From assembly GCF_001638985.1 (NCBI RefSeq), contig NW_017265150.1, forward strand, positions 1,141,777-1,205,776: 64,000 nt of DNA, in the 5' to 3' direction. Made by a program: the position numbers and the translations under genes. The notes under the pieces are model-generated. The model ran no database searches. It was not told the origin of the DNA and worked only from the letters and a program-made list of their open reading frames with translations. Source of the stretch: Phycomyces blakesleeanus NRRL 1555(-) (lineage: Eukaryota; Mucoromycota; Mucoromycetes; Mucorales; Phycomycetaceae). Shown in pieces: positions 55,826-64,000 of the stretch. Within the stretch, counting starts at the first letter, position 1, and every line of letters starts with the position of its first letter.

Positions 55826-56598
55826 ACACTCGCGTTTTGTTACCTTCTGATGCATCCCCTTCACAATGTCCATCCGGATTAGCTAAGGTTAGTAAATATA
55901 CTTTATGCTGTCATCCTATAAAATTATCCTGACTTTTTCCTTTCTTTTGTATAGGCCATATTGCCGAAATTACTCTCTACTATTAAACACGGTTATGAAC
56001 ACGGTAATATTTTATTTTATTTCAATCTATCTCTTTTTAATAAGCACATGGCTTAACATAATTTCTATTATAGATGAACCTCCCTCTCATGAGCACATCG
56101 CGAATCAAGAACTTTCATTTCACATGAGTGTCATCGACATGGTAATTTTTTTTGTACATATAACAATATTATTTATTTTGTATATTAATGTATATCATTT
56201 ACTGAAGACAATATCAGCGCCTCCTATGTACTCTCTTGGTCTGCAAATAAATCATTTTGCTTCAGGTAGGTAAATGAAATATTCTACCACACAGTTCACA
56301 AAAAATAATTTTTTTTCAGCTTTTTTATAGCCAAATAAAGTATATTGAGTACTATGGTTCGCATTCATGACGCCTTTTCTTTTTGTCTCTGGTAAGCTAT
56401 TATATTTCAAGCATAATTACATATATATATTCTTAATATCCACGATTTCTTGTTCAAACAGCTAACACTTTTCTAATTTCATAGAACAACCATTTACAAG
56501 CAAGCAACACACAGCTGGGCTTTTCTCTGGGAGATATTGTTTGGAGAATACTTGTTTTATCAGAACATTGGCCATTTCACATTGTATGAAGGATAGAA
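55826..56598 (+). CDS. Element D third gene, micro-exon gene of unknown function (partial model)
   Basis: Exon-like blocks with good splice borders: 55826-55887 (TRVLLPSDASPSQCPSGLAK), 55955-56003 (AILPKLLSTIKHGYEH), 56074-56141 (EPPSHEHIANQELSFHMSVI DM), then less certain ones near 56205-56269, 56330-56390 and 56485-56598 (ending HFTLYEG and TAG). The three first blocks align with element A (10584-10910) at the protein level, and the last of them has the same length. The start codon is not identified; an upstream exon is probable near 55740. No domain recognised. It runs divergently from gene 2 with a pyrimidine-rich leader. It could be a third element protein or a non-coding transcript with conserved splicing. 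Confidence 0.4.
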
Positions 56599-57148
56599 CA
56601 CTAGCCAGAACGTTCCTGAATATTAAATATAACCACTGTACTATAAACCTAAGAATATTCTTTTCTTTCTAATAAAAACAAAATAAACCAATAATTATTA
56701 TAAATAAATTAAAGATCGGAGAAGTGTATGGAAGCAAACAGTATAAGAAGAAGTCTCTAAGATTGGATAAAATAAATTCAAATACAACAAAACCCTGTAA
56801 AAACTGGCATATCCATAAATTAAACAATGTAAAAACTGGCATATCTGTATAATCGATCTTTCATTTATTGTTCTTTTAATCGGAAAGCGGTAGGATATAT
56901 TACAACAAAACGTAATTCTGAGTTGCCGTTTTAGTGCATGTGGTAAAAACCCATATACAGAAAATGCAAACACATCCTACTATCCTGCTGTTCTGACCTT
57001 TTCCTATGTTCGAAAGTTGGTCTTACCACCTATAAGTAAGCCAGCTTCATACACTTATAAAAACTATCTGATCGCATTATAAAACCTGGTCTTTTCACAT
57101 AATTAATTACAGTTTTACACATAAGAAAACCGCACCTCTTTTCCAGTG
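56599..57148. other. No gene recognised
   Basis: AT-rich sequence between element D and the Merlin-type element. The right end of element D should lie here, but no terminal repeat could be paired. Confidence 0.4.
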
Positions 57149-57972
57149 TTACAGTGTCATAAAGCAATCTGAAGATGACCAGTTTATTTCCCACAAAAGA
57201 CATATAAATGTTTAGTGAAATATAACATATTTAAATCATTATTATTAATTATTTTAAAGTTTATTTTCTCTATCAATTTGTCATGTCTTGTAACGTGCAT
57301 ATACTTAAAATAATGCCGTAAATGTAAGCTATATAGATTCAGTTTGAGCGTCACATAACGTCACAAATTGATAGAGAAAATATAATTATAAAATTTACAG
57401 TATCTATTTTAAGTGTTATAATCTTATAAATAATATAGTTTGTGTGTCTTAATCACGTGCCACGTCACAGAAAGGTTTTTTTGGCAGCTTTTATTTTGTT
57501 TAAATATTATGTTCATTTGTTTTTTTTGCTTTCTTTTCTTTTATTTCTACTTTATTTATTTTCAAATGAATTATCAATCTTCTTTATCAGTTCGTCCATT
57601 ATCTATTCCTCCTTTGAGCTATGTTATGGCATCAACATATACATTTGAAGTTGCAAAACAGTAAGTAAAAAAGGTATTTTTAATTATTATATATTAATAT
57701 TTAATATATATAAAGATATTTGATTGCACAGAGTGCTTTATATCCAAGAAATCATATTGTTTTTACTTGTTCTGGTGGCAGTTCTATGGACTATATATTT
57801 GAAAAAGACAGAGACTACAGTTACAGATGCAGTGAAGTAAACAGCATGGGAGCAACATATTGTAAAAGAGAAAGAAAATCTGAAAGATTGGATTCTTTCT
57901 TTGCACAAAGTCATCTTTCCTATGATGTTGTTATGCAAGAAATATATTACTGGTTAAACCGGATTCCTAGAA
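57149..57972 (+). repeat. Left inverted arm of the Merlin-type element
   Basis: Pairs with 61873-62697. It contains an internal inverted piece (TTTTCTCTATCAATTTGT near 57265 against ACAAATTGATAGAGAAAA near 57363) and the transposase start. Confidence 0.88.
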
Positions 57973-58760
57973 TGACAATGGGAGTTATGCTTGATGTTTC
58001 TCCAGAAACTATAAGACATCTCATTGCTAGTATTCACCAATTGATTCAAATGGATTTAACAAACAATGATATGAGAATTGGTAAGTTTATAAGAGTTAAT
58101 TATATATAGATATATTAAATATTTTTATAGGAGGTATTGATGTCAATAGTCAATTCATTATTGTTGAAATTGATGAAAGTAAATTTGGAAAGAGGAAACA
58201 TCACCAAAGACATCGAGTAGAAGGTGTTTGGGTTCTGGGGAGTACTGAGAAAACAGCAGAACGAAAAACATTTTTGGTGACAGTTCCTCAGAGAGATGCT
58301 GCAACTCTCCTACAAGTGATAAAGAAGTATGTAAAGCCCAATAAAATTATTCACACAGATTGCTAGGCTGTATATGGGGGATTGTCATCAGTGGTTGATA
58401 TGAACTATACTCATAGAACAGTCAATCACAATGTTGAGTATGTTATATCTGATGGTATTCATACCAATACTATAGAAGATAAAATACTATAAAAGAAAAA
58501 ATTATTTTATTAACTTTTATTACATAGGTCTGTGGAATGGAATAAAAATGAACTGCAAGGCCAGATTGTGAACAAAACAAATAGTGCCATGGATGTTAAT
58601 GGAATTCATAAAAAAAATATGAGAACAGATTGTGGCAAGCAATGCTAAAAATGTTAGCTGAGATTTCTTTTGGAAGCATTGTTGACAACCCAATATATAC
58701 AAATTATGAATATTTAGAAGATGATGAAGATGAAAAATATATTGATTCTACAATGTTTTA
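57566..58760 (+). pseudogene. Merlin/ISXO2-like (DDE_Tnp_IS1595) transposase, nonsense-mutated
   Basis: Exon 1 from Met 57566 (MNYQSSLSVRPLSIPPLSYV). Exon 2 about 57716-58079 (FTCSGGSSMDYIFEKDRDYS, EIYYWLNRIPRMTMGVMLDV). Exon 3 from about 58131 has VEIDESKFGKRKHHQRHRVE and GVWVLGSTEKT, the hallmark of this family (catalytic D in EIDESKF), then NKIIHTDC (second D) and TVNHNVEYV with HTNTIE-like sequence. A TAG at 58364-58366 replaces the Trp expected after the DC. A last block near 58530-58650 is frameshifted. The family performs cut-and-paste transposition and usually makes 8-9 bp duplications. The 5' part is duplicated in the right arm. Confidence 0.85.
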
Positions 58761-58953
58761 ATAAAAAAATATAAGAAATATGGATTTAAATTAATTTGTT
58801 TTAATAATATTAAAATGATAATATAAAAACAAAACATAAATACATTTTAATTCAAATATATCAAAAGAATAATATCATTCAACATCTAATAATAGATATA
58901 AGATAAGATTTATATCTTAAAAAAATCAAATAAAAAATGGAGAGAGTGCAAAA

Positions 58954-59028
58954 TGCATCCAGCTAGAATCGAACTATAGTCTCCACATCAGTGAACCGTA
59001 ACTGTAACAAGTGACCACGAGTATATGT
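58954..59028 (-). other. tRNA-like remnant
   Basis: On the minus strand the sequence has a T-loop-like AGTTCGATTCTAGC and a preceding arm-like GGTTCACTGATGTGGAG. Only three of five T-stem pairs form and no 5' acceptor strand matches. At best a decayed tRNA or tRNA-derived SINE head. Confidence 0.2.
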
Positions 59029-59335
59029 AATCAAAAAACATTTATTATATTAAATCCATTGCGCCTAATTTAAAAGCATATTTGTTACCTTTCTTACATA
59101 AAGTTTGAAACTGCATTATCTTCACAACAAAAAACAGTACCAAAATGTGATGACTATTGATTAATATCTATGAAATTCAGGCTGTCCAAATCCGGTTTTG
59201 CATTATTATAGAACAAATATTTGCAGAGTAATTTAAAAAACAAAATATTAAAACACAGATATATAGAACACAAAAAATTATTGGTTTTTAGCTTAAGAAC
59301 ATTAATCTGATTTTAAAAACTCATAGAGATATTAT

Positions 59336-61810
59336 GAAAGTCTATATTTTCTTGTAGATAATAAAATATTAACCAAAATTGTGACTGCCAATCCTTTTCT
59401 TTGTTTTTGAATTGTTCATTTGAAACAGATATTCTATATCCATTAAATTACGTGTTTTATTAAAATACACACTCTCACTAAATATGTCAATCAACAACAC
59501 TTAATCTAACGAAACCATTTACATTTTGGCAACAATCTCCCAAGCCTTGGAATGCTCTTCTGTTCCAAGAGTGATGACACTTAGATTAGAAAATATTATT
59601 AGAGTAAAGACATCTGAGTGGAAAGAATGTTTAACAGAGATTGGGGAAGCTTGTGCAGTCAAGTGGGTCATTTGCAATACCAATAAGCAACCCACTAACA
59701 TTACTACTGAAGAAGCCAAAGCAACTGGTATTAAGTTATGTTTTTCTCAGGAGTATTCCTGTCATCGTTGGGGAACCTATGAATCTAAGGCAGCTTCGTG
59801 TGTGGTTCAAAAGCAAACAAAGAAAAACAAGTGTCCTGCTCTTCTTTGTGTGAATGGATTCTTTAAGACACCCGAGTTTTACGAATTTGTTGTTACAAAA
59901 GATTATGCAGAGCATACTCCTGGTGATATGCGTAGTGACATTTGCACCCTTCCTCTTGCAAAGAAATATCTTTACAAGTTGGCTCAGCAATTAGAACAGC
60001 CGTCAAAATCTGCTAGTCAAATTAGAATTGATATGTTGAGAGCTGTAGATCAATATGGTAGAAAGTCTGAAAGAAAAGTTAACTATTATGATATCTGGAA
60101 TTTGATGAACAAAGTAAGCTTTAAAAATAATATATCTTATAGCATTTACTTTAATATATTTCTGTAATAGATCAATAAAAAGCTATATTATTTTGACAGG
60201 GACCAAATGACTTCTTTCTTAATCTGGATGAACAACAAACTTCCTACCTTAAACTTCAACATCTTTAAGGCAATCACTTCATATTCTCCAGATCCATCAG
60301 CCTTTGCATATGGTTTTATGTCACCCGTTCAGCAAGAAAAAATGAAAACCACAACTTCTTTCTGTTTGGATGCTACTCATGCAATCTCTAGCAACGTGAA
60401 TGAGATTCTTTATACCCTTTTGGTGCGTGATAAAGATATTGTTAGAGGATGGCCTGTTGCCTTTATGGTAACCAATGATCGAAGTGTAAGCCCCATTATA
60501 CAGTGGCTGCAGTTCTTGAAGAGATCTTTTTTGCTTGTTGACCCAAAGCAATTTACTATTTATTGTTGTGCAGCAGAAGTTCACGCCATTCAGACAACTT
60601 TTTCTGCAACATCCATTCAATTTTACATCTTTCATGTAATCCAAGCATGGAACCAAAAGTTATCTGACAGTGTGAAGATTCCTGGATCCTTACCATCTGA
60701 GGCACGAATTTTATGTGGTGTGATGATGAAGTCTCTGCAAGAGATTATTTATGAAGAAGACATAGACGTGTTTCATCATAAAATTATATAGTTGAAAGAA
60801 GACTTTGACGACCAAGAAAGCTTCTTGGATTACTTTGAGAAAAACTGGTGCACAGAAGCAAAGTTTAATATCTGAAGTAGAGCATATCATAAATGATAAT
60901 TCTCTCATATGCTCACAAATAACTATATCGAGTTCTGGTACAATCAATTAAAAACGGTTTTCATGAAAAGATCTAGAAACAAAAGATTTGATAAGCTTGT
61001 TTTTGTTTTAGTACATGATGCTAAGTATTATCTTACCTAAGAATATAGACGTGTCATATCAAATAATGGTGCAATGAGATTTTTTACTAGACAGCAAAAA
61101 ATATGTGAAACAGAAGCTAAAAAAGTCAATGATGACAGAGAAATGTTGATTGTTGCTTCTGGTACTGCAGAAGATATAAATTGGCAAGTTTGGTCATTTG
61201 TAAATGAAAATACAAAATATTTTATTCAGATTGCAGAGCCAAACTTGATTATTTCCTGCAGCAGCTTCCATTATCAGCAAAGATATAAACCTTGTAAGCA
61301 TATGTATTTGCTTAAAATATATACAAACCGATCTCTCTACTTCTCTCTATCTTCTGTCACAAGTACAAACGTAATACAGCCAGTCTCTACCTCTGAAACA
61401 GCTACAATCACACCAACTATCAGTCGTACATCTGCTTTTATACAGCAATGTATTGACATCAATCAAACACTTCGGTATACAAACCAAGATCTATTGACTA
61501 TGCAACAGTATATGACTGAAGATGATGGTCAGACTTTGTTTGATGCATATCAACGCTCTCTACAAGTCTTTCAGTCTATAAAAAACAAATATGAAGTTCA
61601 TCTTCGCAGATCTCATACACAAGAATAAAATTATAACTATCTAGCTTTTTTCTCAAAGAAACGTTTTGTAAATTGAAACAACTTTCAAAACAACTTAGTA
61701 AATTATAGCATTTTTTATTTTCTGGTAGTTGTATTTTTTGTCTTATTTTCTGATACATAAGCCTCAATTTTGGCTAATACTTTACCATCTATCAGAAAAT
61801 ATAGACATTT
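59336..61810 (+). mobile_element. Complete MULE copy 2 (2475 bp), TSD GATATTAT
   Basis: Left end GAAAGTCTATATTTTCTTGT and right end (reverse complement) AAATGTCTATATTTTCTGAT form terminal inverted repeats of about 45 bp. An 8-bp duplication GATATTAT flanks them (59328-59335 and 61811-61818). It sits inside the Merlin-type element and therefore moved there later. Copy 1 (17594) has the same left end. Confidence 0.85.
59484..61628 (+). pseudogene. MULE transposase of copy 2, inactivated
   Basis: ATG 59484 is followed by TAA at codon 7 (CAA in copy 1). The frame then runs to an intron (about 60115-60169). Domains: N-terminal KTSEWKECLTEIGEACAVKW; catalytic FCLDATHAIS (D), whereas the second D of copy 1 (FTIDCC) is Tyr here (FTIYCC); CGVMMKSLQEIIYEEDIDVF. 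Stops are at 60789-60791 and about 60873, shared with copy 1. A reopened frame 61074-61628 holds the SWIM finger, with two Cys lost (CSSFHYQQRYKPCKH versus CSCFHYQQRCKPCKH), and a helical C-terminus (LLTMQQYMTEDD, LRRSHTQE). Not functional as it stands. Confidence 0.85.
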
Positions 61811-61872
61811 GATATTATCTATATCGTTAGTTTAAATCTGGCTTTTAAAACCCTGTAAACCTTTATTCAACC

Positions 61873-62697
61873 TTCTAGGAATCCAGTTTAACCAGTAATA
61901 TATTTCTTGCATAACAATATCATAGGAAAGATGGCTTTGTGCAAAGAAAGAATCCAATCTTTCAGATTTTCTTTCTCTTTTACAACATGTTGCTCCCATG
62001 CTGTTTACTTCACTGCATCTGTAACTGTAGTCTCTGTCTTTTTCAAATATATAGTCCATAGAACTGCCACCAGAACAAGTAAAAACAATATGATTTCTTG
62101 GATATAAAGCACTCTGTGCAATCAAATATCTTTATACATATTAAATATTAATATATAAAAATTAAAAATATTTTTTTTAATTAGTATTTTGCAACTTCAG
62201 ATGTATATGTTGATGCCATAACATAGCTCAAAAAAGGAATAGATAATGGACAAACTGATAAAGAAGATTGATAATTCATTTGAAAATAAATAAAGTAGAA
62301 ATAAAAGAAAAGAAAGCAAAAAAAAACAAATGAACATAATATTTAAACAAAATAAAAGCTGCCAAAAAAACTTTTTTGTGACATGGCACGTGACTAAGAC
62401 ACACAAACTATATTATATATAAGATTATAACACTTAAAATAGATACTATAAATTTTATAATTGTATTTTCTCTATCAATTTGTAACCTTATGTGACGCTC
62501 AAACTGAATCTATATAGCTTACATTCACGGCATTGTTTTAAGTATATGCACGTTACAAGACATGACAAATTGATAGAGAAAATAAACTTTAAAATAATTA
62601 ATAATAATGATTTAAATATGTTATATTTCACTAAACATTTATATGTCTTTTGTGGGAAATAAACTGGTCATCTTCAGATTGCTTTATGACACTGTAA
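61873..62697 (-). repeat. Right inverted arm of the Merlin-type element
   Basis: Reverse complement of 57149-57972 with few differences. Its minus-strand frame (about 62110-61873) repeats the start of exon 2 of the Merlin transposase (SALYPRNHIVFTCSGGSSMD) and then runs out into unrelated sequence. Confidence 0.88.
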
Positions 62698-62755
62698 GCA
62701 AAGGGCGGAGTTTGAATTCGGACTTTAAAGCCCCATATACCTTCAGAAATCCGAA
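62693..62755. repeat. 60-bp block shared with 50455-50517
   Basis: GTAAGCAAAGGGCGGAGTTT followed by GAATTCGGACTTTAAAG and CCTTCAGAAATCC. Inverted relative to the 50455 copy; it abuts the outer end of the right Merlin arm. Confidence 0.7.
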
Positions 62756-63150
62756 AAACATTTAATTTTAAACTATCAAAAAGCCGTTCCAACAATAATT
62801 AAATATATTTCTTCTAATGAAAGTTTAAATTCTTACTAAGTAATAATTTTTTAATTTTTTTTGCTATATAAACAAAATTTAGTAATATAATATAAAAGTA
62901 TCAAAATATGTAAAGAGCAAGTACAGAATTAACAAAAATTAATTTTCATATTTTTTTACTAATTTTTTTATAAAAATCAAAATATTATTATTTAGATCAA
63001 TCAAAAAATATATGAACAAATCAACTTATTAATATTTATTATAATTTTATGTATTTATACATTATATATACATATATAAAGATTATAAAATAGTTCTGAA
63101 TATATATAAAATTAAAGATTAAATATGATTAGAGTATGTAACTTATATTT
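62756..63150. other. AT-rich stretch, no gene recognised
   Basis: Very AT-rich with no coding signal. Confidence 0.4.
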
Positions 63151-63700
63151 GACAAGATGATTGGATATGACTTGGATATTGACAAGTGTGAATATATATA
63201 ATGTAATAGATCCAATGCTATTAACTAATATCAGAGATAGATAAGATGTTATAAGCTAATATTAGTGATAAATCAAATGTTATTGGCTAATATTGATTAT
63301 ATATTATTTTTTATTAACTTATATAAGTAGTAAATTGAATGCAATAAATATATATATATAATACAGATTGACTGTTATTGATTTACATATATATCAGATC
63401 AGATATCATTTATTTATATATATACTAGATTGGTAGTGTTCAGCTAATATATATGAGATTGGCTGTAATCCACTTATATATATATCAGATTGGCTGTGAT
63501 CCACTTATATATATATATCAGACTGGATATCATATGTTTATATATAGTGCAGATCACCTGTCATCAGCTTATATATATAACTAATTGGTGGACAACAGCT
63601 TATATATATATTAGATTGATAGTGAACAACTTATATATCTACCAGATTGACTATCATCAGCTTATATATATATCAGATTGGCTGTGATCTACTTATATAT
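63151..63700. repeat. AT-rich satellite, unit about 31 bp
   Basis: From about 63380 at least nine units of the type CAGATTGGCTGTGATCCACT followed by TATATATATAT are arrayed in tandem. More diverged units reach back to about 63150. The array stops at base 63700 where an LTR begins. Confidence 0.85.
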
Positions 63701-64000
63701 TGTTGTGGTAGTTTAAGTTTTGAAGAAGTTGTAAAAAGAAGAATTCAAGATTTGAGATGAGGAACAAAGATTTGTGAGAACTTGTGTTGGGTTTGTTTAT
63801 TGACAAAGATTTGGTATCAAAATTTGACGACATTTCTACACTGAACCACTACTCTATTTATATTATTTTGGATTGGGAAAATTATATGACTGGGGTCAGG
63901 TAATCGATTCTATCTGAGCCTTAATCAGAGCAATGTGATTTTGGGATAATTAATGTATGATTAATTATATAAATGGGTATAGTCCCAATGAAGTATTAAC
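63701..64000 (-). mobile_element. LTR family 1, partial, minus orientation
   Basis: Starts TGTTGTGGTAGTTTAAG (the reverse complement of the family-1 3' end) and follows the 26488-27020 copy to the window edge. It could be a solo LTR or the 3' LTR of an element lying beyond the window. Confidence 0.85.

Larger units (their letters stand above)
57149..62697. mobile_element. Merlin/ISXO2-type element with 0.82-kb inverted arms, containing a MULE
   Basis: Arms 57149-57972 and 61873-62697 are near-identical inverted copies. Each starts TTACAGTGTCATAAAGC and ends inside the transposase coding sequence at GGATTCCTAGAA. The left arm runs on into the rest of the transposase (to about 58760). The interior holds a 2.5-kb MULE (59336-61810). 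The arms include the promoter and the first exons of the transposase, so the gene's 5' end exists twice. Matching target duplications outside the arms were not found. Confidence 0.75.

Noticed and set aside
58954..59028. Functional tRNA on the minus strand
   Set aside because: T-stem mispairs and no matching 5' acceptor strand; listed only as a low-confidence tRNA-like remnant.
63151..63700. CRISPR-like array
   Set aside because: Units are contiguous and degenerate, without unique spacers; an AT-rich satellite in a eukaryotic context.

Overview
This is a transposon graveyard from an AT-rich eukaryotic nuclear genome. Short introns (about 50-100 bases, GT...AG), nuclear-type tRNA genes and the mix of fungal-style transposase families (Tnp2/CACTA, Tc1-mariner/IS630, MULE, Merlin/ISXO2, Helitron, LTR retroelements) point to a fungus, most likely an early-diverging (Mucoromycota-like) one. 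The lineage is an inference. I recognise no ordinary housekeeping protein gene; the only host genes I can support are a tRNA-Phe and a tRNA-Lys.

Layout. 1-2690: minisatellite, an intact GC-rich IS630/Tc1 transposase ORF and tandem repeats. 2690-7973 (minus): a Tnp2 fragment, then a decayed Helitron Rep/helicase gene split by a solo LTR. 10.5-16.2 kb: Tnp2 element A. 16.5-19.7 kb: two MULE remnants. 20.1-20.8 kb: solo LTR. 21.7-25.8 kb: Tnp2 element B. 26.5-31.1 kb: LTRs, a gag fragment, a foldback element holding two solo LTRs, and the two tRNA genes. 32.1-40.1 kb: MULE fragment, then Tnp2 element C carrying a complete Tc1/mariner. 40.5-42.3 kb: MULE remnant and a PIF/Harbinger-like MITE. 43.9-49.5 kb: a large IS630-type element with long terminal inverted repeats, with a second dead mariner inside it. 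49.5-50.5 kb: Tnp2-like fragment of another subfamily. 50.8-56.6 kb: Tnp2 element D, the best preserved copy. 57.1-62.7 kb: a Merlin-type element with 0.82 kb inverted arms, hosting a MULE. 63.1-64 kb: AT-rich satellite running into another LTR.

The most interesting object is the Tnp2 module, present as four diverged copies (A-D). Each copy has (1) a multi-exon Tnp2-like transposase gene starting with a CxCxxC...H zinc-binding motif and an acidic exon, and (2) convergent to it, a four-exon gene for a basic, probably DNA-binding protein with conserved exon sizes and phase-0 introns. Three copies (A, C, D) also show (3) traces of a third small micro-exon gene running divergently from gene 2. 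A TGCAAATCGGC(C/T)TT-like box is conserved between genes 2 and 3 in A, C and D. Gene 2 is coding-competent in A and D, and the main transposase ORF is intact only in D. The other copies carry stops, many explicable as C-to-T or G-to-A transitions.
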